64,000 bases of DNA from the NCBI RefSeq assembly GCF_001465835.2, contig NZ_CP013661.2:2410501-2474500 (forward strand), in the 5' to 3' direction. The stretch comes from Planococcus kocurii. GTDB lineage: Bacteria > Bacillota > Bacilli > Bacillales_A > Planococcaceae. Position 1 is the first letter of the stretch. Every line of letters starts with the position of its first letter. Below the pieces are notes generated by a model. That model worked only from the letters and a program-made list of their open reading frames with translations, ran no database searches and had not been told where the DNA came from. This document shows positions 39,208-49,364 of this stretch, one piece after another. Both the position numbers and the translations under genes were made by a program.

Positions 39208-40506
39208 ATGGATGTTTATAAAATAAAAGGTGGTAATCGCCTTTCCGGAACGATTAAAGTCAATGGCGCTAAAAATAGTGCAGTAGCATTGATTCCTGCG
39301 TCGATATTAGCTAATTCGCCAGTATCGATTGAAGGGTTACCGGGGATTTCTGATGCATGGACACTGAAAAGTATTTTGGAGGAAATTGGTGGAGAAGTGA
39401 CTTTTGAAGACGGAACAATGACGATTGATCCGACGACAATGGTAGATATGCCTTTACCAAATGGCAATGTGAAAAAATTGCGAGCTTCTTATTACATGAT
39501 GGGCGCAATGCTTGGCCGATTTAAGCACGCAGCAATTGGTCTTCCGGGAGGCTGTTTCTTAGGACCTCGTCCAATTGATCAGCATATTAAAGGCTTTGAA
39601 GCGCTTGGCGCAAAAGTAACGAATGAACAAGGTGCGATCTATTTGCGTGCCGATGAACTTCGTGGTGCTAAAATTTATTTAGATGTTGTCAGTGTCGGAG
39701 CAACCATTAACATTATGTTGGCGGCTGTTATGGCTAAAGGACAGACAACGATTGAAAATGCGGCAAAAGAGCCGGAAATTATTGACGTTGCGACTTTATT
39801 GACGAATATGGGCGCCAAAATCAAAGGAGCCGGAACCGATGTTATCCGAATTGACGGTGTAGAGGAATTACATGGGACCAATCACACAATCATTCCTGAT
39901 CGAATCGAAGCCGGAACATTCATGATTATGGCAGCTGCAATTGGTGATGGCGTGACGATTGATAACGTAATTCCATTCCATATGGAAGCATTGACTGCGA
40001 AATTGCGTGAAATGGGTGTTGACGTTCAAGAAGGTGAAGAATCGATTTTTATTCCGAAATCTACTGATCTTCATGCGATTGACGTAAAAACATTAGTTTA
40101 CCCAGGGTTTCCAACAGATCTTCAGCAGCCATTTTCTGTACTTATGACTCAGGCTCAAGGATCTTCTATGATTACCGACACCATTTACTCGGCACGCTTC
40201 AAGCATATCGATGAACTTCGTCGCATGAATGCCAGTGGCCGTGTTGAAGGCCGAGCAGCAATTGTCACAGGGCCAACGCCATTGACGTCTGCAACTGTAG
40301 TGGCATCTGACTTACGTGCAGGAGCAGCTTTGGTAATCGCAGGGCTACTTGCAGAAGGTGAAACTGAAATTCGTGAAATTTATCATATCGAACGTGGGTA
40401 TTCATCTATTATTGAGAAGCTTCAAGGTCTGGGTGCTGATATTCGGAGAGAAACAATTGACCCTGTGACGAGCATGAAGTCCGACCTTAGCCAAGACGCA
40501 AATTGA
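39208..40506 (+). CDS. murA2: UDP-N-acetylglucosamine 1-carboxyvinyltransferase (second MurA type)
   Basis: The 432-residue enzyme adds enolpyruvate to UDP-GlcNAc, the first committed step of peptidoglycan synthesis. C116 in [13 protein letters not shown] is the active-site cysteine that fosfomycin attacks. The N-terminal [21 protein letters not shown] pattern is typical. It is the MurAB/MurZ paralogue by position between tal and glpX; the other murA begins at 63687. GGAG precedes ATG 39208. The 159 bases upstream hold a partial inverted repeat (TTCCTTCC / GGGAAGGGA) and no gene. Confidence 0.94.
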   Translation: MDVYKIKGGNRLSGTIKVNGAKNSAVALIPASILANSPVSIEGLPGISDAWTLKSILEEIGGEVTFEDGTMTIDPTTMVDMPLPNGNVKKLRASYYMMGAMLGRFKHAAIGLPGGCFLGPRPIDQHIKGFEALGAKVTNEQGAIYLRADELRGAKIYLDVVSVGATINIMLAAVMAKGQTTIENAAKEPEIIDVATLLTNMGAKIKGAGTDVIRIDGVEELHGTNHTIIPDRIEAGTFMIMAAAIGDGVTIDNVIPFHMEALTAKLREMGVDVQEGEESIFIPKSTDLHAIDVKTLVYPGFPTDLQQPFSVLMTQAQGSSMITDTIYSARFKHIDELRRMNASGRVEGRAAIVTGPTPLTSATVVASDLRAGAALVIAGLLAEGETEIREIYHIERGYSSIIEKLQGLGADIRRETIDPVTSMKSDLSQDAN

Positions 40507-40578
40507 TCTTCTTTTAGCATAAAAATATGTGCTACACTAGTTAAGACATAGTTAAAGCTGAACGGAGGAACTGATCGT

Positions 40579-41544
40579 ATGGAACGAAGTTTATCAATGG
40601 AATTAGTGCGTATTACTGAAGCAGCAGCAATTGCCTCTTCAAAATGGATGGGCCGCGGCATGAAAATCGAAGCAGATGATGCAGCGACCACAGCGATGAG
40701 AACGGTATTTGATACCATTCCGATGCGTGGTGTAGTGGTCATCGGTGAAGGTGAGATGGACGAGGCACCTATGCTTTATATCGGTGAGGAATTAGGAACA
40801 GGCAATGGTCCTGAAGTGGACGTTGCAGTAGATCCTTTAGAAGGAACGAATATTGTCGCGGCTGGTGGATGGAATGCTTTAGCAGTTCTAGCAATCGCGG
40901 ATCGTGGCAACCTGTTAAATGCACCTGATATGTACATGGACAAAATTGCGGTTGGCCCAGAATCGGTTGGCAAAATTGATATCAATGCGCCAATTATTGA
41001 TAATCTCCGTGCTGTAGCAAAAGCTAAAAATAAAGACATTGAAGACGTGGTTGCGACAATTATGGATCGTCCGCGTCACAAGGATGTTATTGATCAGATT
41101 CGTGCAGCGGGAGCCCGCATCAAGCTAATTGGTGATGGAGACGTTGCCGGCGCAATCAATACGGCATTTGATCAAACAGGCGTGGATATTCTATTCGGAA
41201 TTGGTGGAGCACCTGAAGGCGTAATCGCTGCAGTTGGTTTAAAATGCTTAGGTGGCGAAATCCAAGGGAAGCTGCTTCCGCAAAATGAAGAAGAAGCACA
41301 ACGTTGCATGGATATGGGTATTGATGTGAACAAAGTGTTGATGATGGATGATCTTGTTAAAGGCGACGATGCTATTTTTGCAGCAACCGGTGTTACAGAC
41401 GGAGAACTGTTAAAAGGCGTTCAGCTAAAAGGTGGCTTCGCAGAAAGCCACACACTGGTTATGCGAGCGAAATCAGGAACCATTCGCTTTATCGAAGGAC
41501 GTCACAGTCTGCAGAAAAAGCCAAATCTCGTAATGAACGATTAA
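40579..41544 (+). CDS. glpX: Fructose-1,6-bisphosphatase, class II
   Basis: The 321-residue enzyme dephosphorylates fructose 1,6-bisphosphate for gluconeogenesis. GlpX motifs are [34 protein letters not shown] and GGAPEGVI. It begins [17 protein letters not shown], the normal GlpX start, after CGGAGG. Genes fbaA, tal and glpX in a row link it to sugar-phosphate cycling. Confidence 0.95.
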   Translation: MERSLSMELVRITEAAAIASSKWMGRGMKIEADDAATTAMRTVFDTIPMRGVVVIGEGEMDEAPMLYIGEELGTGNGPEVDVAVDPLEGTNIVAAGGWNALAVLAIADRGNLLNAPDMYMDKIAVGPESVGKIDINAPIIDNLRAVAKAKNKDIEDVVATIMDRPRHKDVIDQIRAAGARIKLIGDGDVAGAINTAFDQTGVDILFGIGGAPEGVIAAVGLKCLGGEIQGKLLPQNEEEAQRCMDMGIDVNKVLMMDDLVKGDDAIFAATGVTDGELLKGVQLKGGFAESHTLVMRAKSGTIRFIEGRHSLQKKPNLVMND

Positions 41545-41564
41545 CGATCCTACTTCATAAATAA

Positions 41565-41592
41565 GTCCGGCAATTTGCCGGGCTTCTTCTTT
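41565..41592 (+). terminator. Terminator of glpX
   Basis: CCGGCAATTTGCCGG is a compact perfect stem followed by CTTCTTCTTT, about 20 bases after the stop codon. The following 180 bases up to rho are AT-rich and hold no gene. Confidence 0.75.
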
Positions 41593-41773
41593 AAGATCTT
41601 CTCAATCATTCACTACTGATCCTCAAATTACGTAACAAGAATCAAATGCCATCTGCATCATCTTTAAACGAGCAGACGTTAAGAATGCTTAAATCAACAG
41701 ATAAATGAACAAAGCAATAAGCCTATTTAAACGATTTATAAAAAATAATACGAATAAGAGTGGTGTCCGATAC

Positions 41774-43057
41774 ATGGCAACGATAACAATCTCCGCACTG
41801 GAGAATATGACGTTAAAAGAGCTTTACAATTTAGCAAAAGAATACAAGCTGACTAACTACAGTAAGCTATCTAAAAAGGAACTAATTTTTGCGATTTTGA
41901 AAACGCGTGCAGAACAAGAAGGTTTTTTCTTTATGGAAGGTGTATTGGAAATTATCCAATCTGAAGGTTTTGGTTTCTTACGACCAATCAATTATTCGCC
42001 TAGCTCACAGGATATTTATATTTCCGCTTCTCAAATCCGTCGTTTTGATTTGAGAAATGGCGATAAAGTTTCAGGGAAAGTACGTCCGCCGAAAGAAAAT
42101 GAACGCTATTTCGGGTTGCTGCAAGTAGAAGCAGTCAACGGTGAAGATCCAGAAGTGGCGAAAGAACGTGTTCACTTTCCAGGGCTTACACCACTTTACC
42201 CAGATCGTCACATTCGTTTAGAAACGACGCCGGCTCATTTATCTACGCGCATTATGGATTTAGTATCGCCTGTCGGATTTGGTCAGCGCGGTTTAATCGT
42301 AGCGCCGCCTAAAGCGGGTAAGACAATGCTACTAAAAGAAATCGCTAATTCCATTACAACGAATCACCCAGAAGCAGAACTAATTGTCTTGCTAATAGAT
42401 GAACGTCCAGAGGAAGTAACGGACATCGAGCGATCAGTAAATGCAGATGTCGTGTCGTCGACGTTTGATGAAGTCCCTGAAAACCACGTGAAAGTCGCTG
42501 AACTTGTTCTTGAACGTGCTATGCGCCTCGTTGAACATAAACGAGACGTAGTTATTTTAATGGACTCAATTACGCGCCTAGCTCGAGCATATAATTTGGT
42601 GATTCCTCCGAGTGGACGTACACTATCAGGAGGAATCGATCCAGCAGCTTTCCACCGACCAAAACGCTTTTTCGGAGCAGCACGTAATATCGAAGAAGGC
42701 GGCAGTTTAACTATTTTAGCGACAGCTTTAGTAGAAACTGGATCGCGTATGGATGAAGTTATTTATGAGGAATTTAAAGGAACAGGTAACATGGAATTGC
42801 ATCTTGACCGCAGTTTGGCCGAGCGCCGAGTCTTCCCAGCACTTGATATTCGTCGTTCTGGCACACGTAAAGAGGAATTGTTAATTGAACCGAAACAACT
42901 TGAAAAGCTTTGGGCTATTCGAAAAACGTTCTCGGATACACATGATTTTGGAGAACGTTTCCTGAAAAAACTAGGTCAAACAAATACCAATGAAGAATTT
43001 TTTGAGCAATTAGCAACTGAGATGAAAACGCATCGGAACAATAAGAAGATGATTTAA
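41774..43057 (+). CDS. rho: Transcription termination factor Rho
   Basis: The 427-residue hexameric RNA helicase has the N-terminal Rho domain ([19 protein letters not shown]), the cold-shock-like RNA-binding domain ([19 protein letters not shown]) and the RecA-type motor with Walker A APPKAGKT from A177. [16 protein letters not shown] and [11 protein letters not shown] are conserved. I choose ATG 41774 because the product then aligns with the N-terminus of B. subtilis Rho; an upstream ATG at 41705 adds 23 unsupported residues. The bicyclomycin-contact region looks normal. Confidence 0.96.
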   Translation: MATITISALENMTLKELYNLAKEYKLTNYSKLSKKELIFAILKTRAEQEGFFFMEGVLEIIQSEGFGFLRPINYSPSSQDIYISASQIRRFDLRNGDKVSGKVRPPKENERYFGLLQVEAVNGEDPEVAKERVHFPGLTPLYPDRHIRLETTPAHLSTRIMDLVSPVGFGQRGLIVAPPKAGKTMLLKEIANSITTNHPEAELIVLLIDERPEEVTDIERSVNADVVSSTFDEVPENHVKVAELVLERAMRLVEHKRDVVILMDSITRLARAYNLVIPPSGRTLSGGIDPAAFHRPKRFFGAARNIEEGGSLTILATALVETGSRMDEVIYEEFKGTGNMELHLDRSLAERRVFPALDIRRSGTRKEELLIEPKQLEKLWAIRKTFSDTHDFGERFLKKLGQTNTNEEFFEQLATEMKTHRNNKKMI

Positions 43058-43061
43058 TTAC

Positions 43062-43207
43062 TTGCAAAAGACGCAGGAATTTGATATGATTATGATAATG
43101 AATTAAAGCAAAGCTATTGCATATACGGTCTGAAGAACCGTGTAAGGCAATAGTAAAATAGATTAAACTCTGTTCCAGATGGTTCAGGGCGAGAGGAGAA
43201 AATTACA
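43062..43207 (+). promoter_or_regulatory. rpmE promoter and structured leader (possible L31 autoregulatory leader)
   Basis: TTGCAA (43062-43067) and TATGAT (43085-43090) have a 17-base spacer, so transcription starts near 43097. The leader contains a hairpin in which CTATTGC (from 43114) pairs with GCAATAG (to about 43155), with an inner ACGGT/ACCGT stem. A second segment with GGTTCAGGGCGAGAGGAG precedes the start codon. Leaders bound by L31 itself have been proposed in Firmicutes; this one has the right place and size. Confidence 0.55.
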
Positions 43208-43423
43208 ATGAAAACAGGAATTCACCCAGATTACAAACAAGCTACAGTAACTTGCTCATGTGGAAACTCTTTCACAACTGGTTCTGTAAAAGAAAACATC
43301 AACGTTGAGCTTTGCTCGGAATGTCATCCATTCTACACTGGACGTCAGAAATTCGCAGCAGCTGATGGCCGCGTAGATCGTTTCAACAAAAAATACGGCT
43401 TAAAAGAAGAAATTAACGAGTAA
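43208..43423 (+). CDS. rpmE: Ribosomal protein L31 (zinc-binding form)
   Basis: The 71-residue ribosomal protein has four cysteines in two pairs, CSC and CSEC ([10 protein letters not shown] and [12 protein letters not shown]), the zinc-containing C+ type. The family end [12 protein letters not shown] is present. In Bacillus such L31 is replaced by the zinc-free form YtiA under zinc shortage. GAGAGGAG precedes the ATG. The rho-rpmE-tdk order is conserved. Confidence 0.97.
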   Translation: MKTGIHPDYKQATVTCSCGNSFTTGSVKENINVELCSECHPFYTGRQKFAAADGRVDRFNKKYGLKEEINE

Positions 43424-43437
43424 TACTTGCTCAGCGC

Positions 43438-43552
43438 TAGACTGGGATTGGGGATGTCAATTGTTGAATTTCCAACTTCCAGTCTTTTGCTTTCTTCTAT
43501 CAATTAAAATTATACCTGCCTCGCGCGAAAACGCCTGGCGGGTATTTTTTCG
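43438..43552 (+). terminator. Two tandem terminators after rpmE
   Basis: The first stem is AGACTGG...CCAGTCT with additional internal pairing, followed by TTTTGCTTTCTTCT (43438-43500). The second is ATACCTGCC...GGCGGGTAT followed by TTTTTT (43509-43549). The rest of the 320-base gap to tdk is AT-rich and holds no convincing gene. Confidence 0.8.
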
Positions 43553-43744
43553 TTTTATATCGGAAAAAACGCCTTACATATTCCAGAAAATCAGCAGGTT
43601 ACGACATTATTTTGGTATGATAAATAGCAAAGAAACCTCTTAATCCATCTATTTCTTCGCTCATTGAGTAAATAACTAGGGATAAAAAGCGTTACTGATC
43701 GCTAAAACAGTAAAAAACACAAGTGTTTGAAAGGGGTCTCACCT

Positions 43745-44335
43745 ATGTATGTTATGAAGCAAACAGGCTGGGTCGAATTGATCTGCGGAAGTATGTTTTC
43801 CGGGAAATCGGAAGAATTGATTCGCCGTGTCCGTCGTTCCCAATTTGCTAAACAGAAAATTGCTGTATTTAAACCGAAAATCGACGATCGTTATAGTAAA
43901 GAAGAGGTCGTTTCGCATAATGGTTCAACTGTAATTGCCTTGCCCATTTCTTTCTCATCTGAAATGTGGGAATACATTACGGATGAATTTGATGTAATTG
44001 CTATAGATGAAGCTCAGTTTTTTGACGAAGATATTATTGGCAATGTTCAGAAACTCGCCAATCACGGATTCCGTGTAATTGTTGCGGGACTCGACCAAGA
44101 CTTTAGAGGCCGTCCGTTCGGACCAATGCCAGCACTACTCGCAATTGCTGAGCAAGTAACAAAACTTCAAGCAGTTTGCACAGTTTGTGGTTCACCGGCA
44201 AGTCGCACGCAACGTTTAATCGATGGAAAACCGGCAGGCTCGGACGATCCAACCATTTTGGTCGGCGCATCAGAAGCCTACGAACCTCGCTGCCGCCATC
44301 ACCATGAAGTGCCGACTGGCGTTACTGTTAAGTGA
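43745..44335 (+). CDS. tdk: Thymidine kinase
   Basis: The 196-residue type II thymidine kinase phosphorylates deoxythymidine in the salvage pathway. Walker A is [11 protein letters not shown] and Walker B is [12 protein letters not shown]; a zinc lasso is formed by [13 protein letters not shown] and the C-terminal [11 protein letters not shown] 43745 ([12 protein letters not shown]) matches the B. subtilis N-terminus and has AAAGGGG eight bases upstream. Confidence 0.96.
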   Translation: MYVMKQTGWVELICGSMFSGKSEELIRRVRRSQFAKQKIAVFKPKIDDRYSKEEVVSHNGSTVIALPISFSSEMWEYITDEFDVIAIDEAQFFDEDIIGNVQKLANHGFRVIVAGLDQDFRGRPFGPMPALLAIAEQVTKLQAVCTVCGSPASRTQRLIDGKPAGSDDPTILVGASEAYEPRCRHHHEVPTGVTVK

Positions 44336-44359
44336 ATAGAGTATAGATATTGAGATGGT

Positions 44360-44460
44360 TTTGACGAAATCGCTGCAGGCGGACGCTTGCGACGAAGCAG
44401 CGCAGCGATGCAGGAGCATATCTTTGCCCTTCGCCGCCTTCCGCTCTTCCTTCTAAGAGT
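44360..44460. repeat. Probable remnant of a dispersed repeat downstream of tdk
   Basis: The stretch CGCTGCAGGCGGACGCTTGC...CCTTCGCCGCCTTCCGCTC has the style of GC-rich intergenic repeats common in Bacillaceae, with alternating GCGAAGC and CTTCGCC words. No good closing stem is seen, so it may be a decayed copy. Confidence 0.4.
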
Positions 44461-44569
44461 CATGTGAACAATTATGTAAAGTGAAAACTCTATTTAAAAA
44501 TTACAGTTGGCTTATCATTAAATCATCAGTGAAGACTTTGATTATTAATATCATTTATTAAGATATGAA

Positions 44570-44675
44570 GCAAACTAGCGGAGACTCCCGCGGGATAGCG
44601 AAGTACCGAAATCCACTCGGGCATAAAGCCCGAGTTAGTTCGGTGCAAGCCCGCAGGAAAGCGGAGCTAGTTTGC
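44570..44675. repeat. Palindromic repeat of a second family upstream of prfA
   Basis: Outer arms GCAAACTAGC (44570-44579) and GCTAGTTTGC (44666-44675) are perfect complements. Nested inside are CCCGCGGG against CCCGCAGG, ACCGAA against TTCGGT, and a central perfect hairpin CTCGGGC-ATAAA-GCCCGAG (44616-44634). The sequence differs from the ~120-nt family elsewhere in the window. It ends 46 bases before prfA and may lie in its leader. Confidence 0.75.
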
Positions 44676-44721
44676 GGAATATCACAACAATAACCAAAAA
44701 TTAGAACTTGAGGTGACACCT

Positions 44722-45801
44722 ATGTTTGATCGATTACAATCAGTAGAAGATCGGTATGACCGTTTAAATGAATTGCTAAGTGATCCAGATATCGTTAGTG
44801 ATACCAATAAGTTACGCGACTATTCAAAAGAACAATCAGACTTGCAAGAAACGGTTGAAAGTTACCGTGAATACAAAGACTTAACCACTCAATTGGCAGA
44901 AGCCAAAGCCATGTTCGACGAAAAAATGGATGCCGATATGCGTGAAATGGTCAAAGAAGAAGTGAGTGAACTAGACCAACAGGTTTCGGTTGTTGAAGAG
45001 CGCCTTCACAAATTATTGATTCCAAAAGATCCGAATGATGACAAAAACGTTATTATGGAAATTCGTGGAGCAGCAGGTGGCGATGAAGCAGCTTTGTTCG
45101 CTGGAGATTTATACCGCATGTATACGCGTTTTGCTGAATCCAATGGCTGGAAAGTGCAAGTAATGGATTCAAATCCGACGGGTCTTGGCGGATTCAAGGA
45201 AATCGTCTTTATGATTACCGGTAAAGGCGCTTATTCAAAAATGAAATACGAAAATGGCGCACACCGTGTACAACGCGTTCCGGAAACAGAATCAGGCGGA
45301 CGTATTCATACTTCTACTGCTACGGTTGCTTGTTTACCAGAAGTTGAAGAAGTAGAAGTTGATATTCATGAAAATGATATTCGTACCGATACGTATGCAT
45401 CTTCTGGAGCGGGTGGACAATCGGTAAACACGACCATGTCAGCTGTTCGTTTGACGCATCTTCCGACGAATACAGTAGTAACGTGTCAGGACGAGAAATC
45501 ACAAATTAAAAACAAAGCGAGTGCAATGAAAGTATTACGTGCGCGTGTTTACGAAAAATTCCAGCAAGAAGCTCAGGCTGAATACGATGCAGTCCGAAAA
45601 TCAGCTGTTGGAACGGGTGACCGTTCTGAACGAATCCGCACATATAATTTTCCTCAAAATCGTGTAACGGATCATCGAATTGGTTTAACCATTCAAAAGT
45701 TGGATCAGATTTTACAAGGGAAAATGGATGAAATTATTGATGCCTTGATTATTGAAGAACAATCTGCTCGTATGGAAAGTCTCAATAATGACCAAGCTTA
45801 A
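44722..45801 (+). CDS. prfA: Peptide chain release factor 1
   Basis: The 359-residue factor ends translation at UAA and UAG. The GGQ motif is at residues 231-233 ([12 protein letters not shown]); the PxT codon-recognition region lies in [22 protein letters not shown] 44722 follows GAGGTGAC; a GTG at 44713 overlaps that site. It overlaps prmC by 14 bases, fitting since PrmC methylates the GGQ glutamine. Confidence 0.97.
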   Translation: MFDRLQSVEDRYDRLNELLSDPDIVSDTNKLRDYSKEQSDLQETVESYREYKDLTTQLAEAKAMFDEKMDADMREMVKEEVSELDQQVSVVEERLHKLLIPKDPNDDKNVIMEIRGAAGGDEAALFAGDLYRMYTRFAESNGWKVQVMDSNPTGLGGFKEIVFMITGKGAYSKMKYENGAHRVQRVPETESGGRIHTSTATVACLPEVEEVEVDIHENDIRTDTYASSGAGGQSVNTTMSAVRLTHLPTNTVVTCQDEKSQIKNKASAMKVLRARVYEKFQQEAQAEYDAVRKSAVGTGDRSERIRTYNFPQNRVTDHRIGLTIQKLDQILQGKMDEIIDALIIEEQSARMESLNNDQA

Positions 45802-46645
45802 GTATGTTTATGAGGCCCTGAAGAGGGCTTCTTCTTATTTAGAGGAAAATGGCCGCGAAGAAGGAGCCGCACGTGTTCTTCTTCAACACGAACTGGGTCT
45901 TTCGTATTCAGGGTTAATGGCATCAATGCGTGATGAAATAACCGAAGCGCAATTAGAAAGTTTTTGGGCGAATATTGAACTACACACAAAAGGAATTCCT
46001 GTCCAACATTTGACAGGTACAGAAGAATTTTATGGGAGGCAATTTCGCGTAAATGCCGATGTATTAATTCCTAGACCAGAAACTGAAGAGTTAATAGAAG
46101 AAACGCTGCAACTAATCGAACGCCATATGTTAAAAAAAGAAATCGCAATTGCGGATATTGGTACGGGAAGTGGTGTTATTGCCATTACGATGAAATGTGA
46201 ATTGCCACAAGCGCAGGTCACTGCGACAGATATCTCCGAGCCAGCGCTACAAACAGCAATGCAAAATGCGGAAGAGTTAAATGCTGAAATTGATTTTCGG
46301 TTAGGTGATGTAACAAAACCAATCGAAAATCAAAAATGGGACGTTATATTATCCAATCCGCCCTATATCGCCTATGCAGAAGCCCCAGGACTATCGGATA
46401 GCGTTCGTGATTTTGAGCCGCATCATGCTTTGTTTGCAGATAATGAAGGATTGGCACTTTATGAAAAAATGGCAAAACAATTTCCTAAATTGCTAAATAA
46501 ACCGGGAATTATCGGGTTTGAAATAGGTTATCAACAAGGAGCTGCCGTAGAAAAGATGCTAAAAAGAGCTTTTCCGACAGCATTAATCTATTGTAAAAAA
46601 GATATCAACAAAAATGACCGAATGGTTTTTGCGGTAATCGAGTAA
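45788..46645 (+). CDS. prmC: Release factor glutamine N5-methyltransferase
   Basis: The 285-residue SAM-dependent enzyme methylates the glutamine of the GGQ motif of release factors. SAM motif [15 protein letters not shown] and the catalytic NPPY in [11 protein letters not shown] are clear. ATG 45788 lies inside prfA, with ATGGAAAG as a weak ribosome site, so translation is coupled. Confidence 0.95.
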   Translation: MTKLKYVYEALKRASSYLEENGREEGAARVLLQHELGLSYSGLMASMRDEITEAQLESFWANIELHTKGIPVQHLTGTEEFYGRQFRVNADVLIPRPETEELIEETLQLIERHMLKKEIAIADIGTGSGVIAITMKCELPQAQVTATDISEPALQTAMQNAEELNAEIDFRLGDVTKPIENQKWDVILSNPPYIAYAEAPGLSDSVRDFEPHHALFADNEGLALYEKMAKQFPKLLNKPGIIGFEIGYQQGAAVEKMLKRAFPTALIYCKKDINKNDRMVFAVIE

Positions 46646-46646
46646 T

Positions 46647-46805
46647 TTATACACAAGTTACGCACAGGCTACATGACTTTATCCACGATTTGTGGATAAA
46701 AGATGAAAAACCCTTAAAAATAGGAGTTGTTCGTGTGAAAACGAAAATTGTTGTTGTGGATAAAAATGTGGATGAGGAAAAAAGTTATACACAGGCTGTG
46801 GATAT
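46647..46805. promoter_or_regulatory. Cluster of DnaA boxes between prmC and ywlC
   Basis: Four perfect matches to TTATNCACA occur: 46647-46655 (plus), 46691-46699 (minus), 46755-46763 (minus) and 46785-46793 (plus). Four one-mismatch sites accompany them at 46658, 46679, 46767 and 46797. Two form the inverted pair TTATCCACGATTTGTGGATAA at 46679-46699. The cluster runs into the first 70 bases of ywlC. By chance one perfect 9-mer would be expected only about once in several tens of kilobases. Confidence 0.8.
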
Positions 46806-47727
46806 TTTGAAATCTGGTGAAATAGTCGCTTTTCCAACCGAAACAGTATATGGTCTAGGAGCAGATGCAACGAATTTTGAAGCAGTCAGTAAAATTTTTG
46901 AAGCAAAGGGCCGTCCTGCAGATAATCCACTGATTGTTCATGTTGATTCAAAAGAAACGGCATTGAGATATGTACAAGAAGTATCATCAAAAGCATTGGA
47001 CTGCATGGATGCTTTTTGGCCGGGTGCTTTGACGTTGATTTTAAAAGCCGAACCTGAAATTTTTGCGTCTAATGTAACAGCGGGTTTGCAAACGGTCGGA
47101 ATTCGCGTACCCAATCATCCAGTTGCGTTAACCTTACTGCAAAAATTGCAATTGCCTTTAGCTGCGCCGAGTGCCAACACGAGCGGCAAGCCTAGTCCAA
47201 CTTTAGCTGAACATGTATTTCATGATATGGAGTCTAAAATCCCATTGATTTTGGACGGGGGAGCTACTGAGATTGGTATAGAGTCAACTGTTTTAGATAT
47301 GACGAGCGAACCACCGGTCATTTTACGTCCGGGTAAAGTTTCAAAAGAACAAATAGAGGCAGTAATCGGAACGGTCCGGTCGTCATCAGGTAACACAAGC
47401 AATGTACCTAAATCACCAGGAATGAAATACATGCATTACGCGCCTACAGCTCCTTTGTATTTGATTGAAAATGAAAAAGGCTTGATTGAAAAGGCGATCG
47501 AATACGTTCAAGAAAAAGGGAAAAGCATCGCAGTCATTAGCGAAACTGAATACCCAATGGCTGACTTTAATTTTCCACTGTCGATGGACAGCCTCTATGC
47601 TAGTTTACGGAAATGCGATTTAACAGATGCTGACTTGATTTTGGCATCAGTAGAATCTGGCATGAAAGAAAATGACGCATTAATGAATAGACTCGAAAAA
47701 GCGGCCGACCATAAATGGTTTAGTTGA
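46735..47727 (+). CDS. ywlC: Threonylcarbamoyl-AMP synthase (Sua5/YwlC type)
   Basis: The 330-residue protein makes threonylcarbamoyl-AMP for the t6A modification of tRNAs that read ANN codons. The YrdC domain comes first (EIVAFPTETVYGLGADATN, KGRPADNPLIVH, SANTSGKPSPT), followed by a linker (SPGMKYMHYAP) and the C-terminal Sua5 domain. GTG 46735 is chosen because TAGGAG lies about eight bases upstream; an earlier in-frame ATG at 46690 has none. The start region overlaps the DnaA-box cluster. Confidence 0.92.
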   Translation: MKTKIVVVDKNVDEEKSYTQAVDILKSGEIVAFPTETVYGLGADATNFEAVSKIFEAKGRPADNPLIVHVDSKETALRYVQEVSSKALDCMDAFWPGALTLILKAEPEIFASNVTAGLQTVGIRVPNHPVALTLLQKLQLPLAAPSANTSGKPSPTLAEHVFHDMESKIPLILDGGATEIGIESTVLDMTSEPPVILRPGKVSKEQIEAVIGTVRSSSGNTSNVPKSPGMKYMHYAPTAPLYLIENEKGLIEKAIEYVQEKGKSIAVISETEYPMADFNFPLSMDSLYASLRKCDLTDADLILASVESGMKENDALMNRLEKAADHKWFS

Positions 47728-47748
47728 GTTGCTGAAAGGAGATGCAAC

Positions 47749-48177
47749 ATGAAAATTCTTTTTGTTTGCACGGGCAATACATGCCGAAGTCCGATGGCTG
47801 AAGCAATCTTAATGTCCAAAAATGTGGCTGGTGTAGAAGCGCGTTCTGCTGGTATATTCGCTGGAATTGCCTCACTCTCTACAAACGCCCAAGCGGTTCT
47901 GAACCAACAGCAAATTTCGTTTGCGCATACTTCAAAGCCGCTCGATGCTGAAGATTTGCAGTGGGCAGAATTAGTTTTAACTATGACCCATTCACATAAA
48001 ATGACGCTGTTGCAAGCATATCCGGAAGTGGCCACTAAACTTCATACGTTAACTGAATTCGCCAAAGATTCGAGTAAGGATATTAGTGATCCATACGGTG
48101 GACCACTGGAGCTGTATGAAAAAACATTCCAAGAACTCAAGTTCTTAATTGATAAAATCGTTCTCAAAATGACGTGA
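47749..48177 (+). CDS. ywlE: Low-molecular-weight protein phosphatase, YwlE type (protein-arginine phosphatase)
   Basis: The 142-residue enzyme has the P-loop CTGNTCRSPMAE at residues 7-18 and the general acid in SDPYGG. The threonine in CTGNTCR is the residue that gives YwlE its preference for phosphoarginine over phosphotyrosine. It counteracts the McsB arginine kinase in protein quality control. AAAGGAGATG precedes the ATG. The position next to ywlC and rpiB matches B. subtilis. Confidence 0.92.
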   Translation: MKILFVCTGNTCRSPMAEAILMSKNVAGVEARSAGIFAGIASLSTNAQAVLNQQQISFAHTSKPLDAEDLQWAELVLTMTHSHKMTLLQAYPEVATKLHTLTEFAKDSSKDISDPYGGPLELYEKTFQELKFLIDKIVLKMT

Positions 48178-48179
48178 GC

Positions 48180-48223
48180 AAAAAAGACAGACAAGCCTTT
48201 CAGGGGTTTGCCTGTCTTTTTTG
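48180..48223 (+). terminator. Terminator of ywlC-ywlE
   Basis: AAAAAAGACAG...CTGTCTTTTTT with an inner CAAGCC/GGTTTG pairing starts right after the ywlE stop codon. Confidence 0.88.
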
Positions 48224-48329
48224 CGTAAAAATGTTAGAATTAATTAAAAGCGTGAAGAAAATTCGGCATGATTCGACACTGGCGCTTTTGCTGATTCATA
48301 AATTTGATTCCAAGAAAAGAGGGTATATT

Positions 48330-48767
48330 ATGAGAGTAGCAATTTCATCAGATCATGGCGGCAATAATCTACGGAAAGAAATCGTTAATTTAATGAACGA
48401 AATTGGGATTGAATACAAAGATTTTGGTCCACATACAGACGATTCAGTAGATTACCCAGATTATGCAAAACCGGTAGCAGATCTTGTAGCAAGTGGAGAA
48501 TTTGATCGGGGTATTTTGATTTGCGGCACGGGTATCGGGATGTCTATCTCTGCGAATAAAGTTAAAGGAATCCGTTGTGCACTTGTGCATGATGTATTTA
48601 GTGCAAAAGCGACAAGAGGACATAACGATTCGAATATTTTAGCAATGGGCGAGCGCGTTATTGGTCCAGGTCTTGCACGCGAAATTGCGCAGACTTGGCT
48701 AACTGAAGAATTTGAAGGCGGTAGACACGAAAAACGCATTCAAAAAATCACAGACCTCGAAAAATAA
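48330..48767 (+). CDS. rpiB: Ribose 5-phosphate isomerase B
   Basis: The 145-residue RpiB/LacAB-fold protein interconverts ribose and ribulose 5-phosphate. SSDHGGNNLRKE, the active-site cysteine in ILICGTGIGMSISANK, and RGHNDSNILAMGERV are present. ATG 48330 follows AGAGGG; a long in-frame extension upstream crosses the terminator and is rejected. It is 13 bases before ywlG. Confidence 0.95.
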   Translation: MRVAISSDHGGNNLRKEIVNLMNEIGIEYKDFGPHTDDSVDYPDYAKPVADLVASGEFDRGILICGTGIGMSISANKVKGIRCALVHDVFSAKATRGHNDSNILAMGERVIGPGLAREIAQTWLTEEFEGGRHEKRIQKITDLEK

Positions 48768-48779
48768 GGAGGAGTCGGC

Positions 48780-49364
48780 ATGCAAACTTTATGGCAATTG
48801 CAACTTGAAGAGGTTTTAAGCGAATTAGAGCAGCAGATCGAATTCAGGAAAGGCCAAGTGTTTGTAGTCGGCTGTTCAACATCAGAAGTAGCAGGAAAGC
48901 GTATCGGAACAGGTGGAGGCCTGGATATTGCAGAAAGTTTGTTTGGACCTTTAGCAAAATTTGCAGCTCGCCACCATCTCTTTTTGGCGTTTCAAGGCTG
49001 CGAACACATTAACCGGGCCTTGACTGTAGAGCGCCGGGCAGCTGAAAAATATGGCTGGGAACCGGTCACGGTGATTCCTGCTCCAAAAGCGGGAGGGTCA
49101 ATGAGTGCATACGCATTCGGTAATATGATCGATCCTGTGGTGGTAGAAGAAATCCAGGCACATGCGGGGATTGATATTGGACAAACAATGATTGGCATGC
49201 ATTTAAAAAGAGTTGCCGTTCCGTTGCGTACATCTGTTAAACTAGTAGGTGAAGCGGTTGTGGCATCCGCTACGACACGGCCGAAATTAATTGGCGGTGA
49301 GCGTGCGAACTATAATCGTGAGCTTGTTCAATCACGGGAGGGATATACGGATGGAATTGATTAA
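48780..49364 (+). CDS. ywlG: YwlG, UPF0340 (TIGR01440) family protein
   Basis: The 194-residue protein matches the UPF0340 family conserved between rpiB and glyA in Firmicutes. It has [17 protein letters not shown] and [14 protein letters not shown], which suggest a ligand-binding alpha/beta fold, but no activity is known to me. AAGGAGGAG precedes ATG 48780. It overlaps glyA by 14 bases. Confidence 0.88.
   Translation: MQTLWQLQLEEVLSELEQQIEFRKGQVFVVGCSTSEVAGKRIGTGGGLDIAESLFGPLAKFAARHHLFLAFQGCEHINRALTVERRAAEKYGWEPVTVIPAPKAGGSMSAYAFGNMIDPVVVEEIQAHAGIDIGQTMIGMHLKRVAVPLRTSVKLVGEAVVASATTRPKLIGGERANYNRELVQSREGYTDGID

Noticed and set aside
43461-43643. 60-codon open frame after rpmE.
   Set aside because: It spans two tandem terminators and has no ribosome site or recognisable similarity.
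46647-46805. The chromosomal origin oriC itself.
   Set aside because: There is no dnaA, dnaN or AT-rich unwinding region here; the neighbours are translation and tRNA-modification genes.
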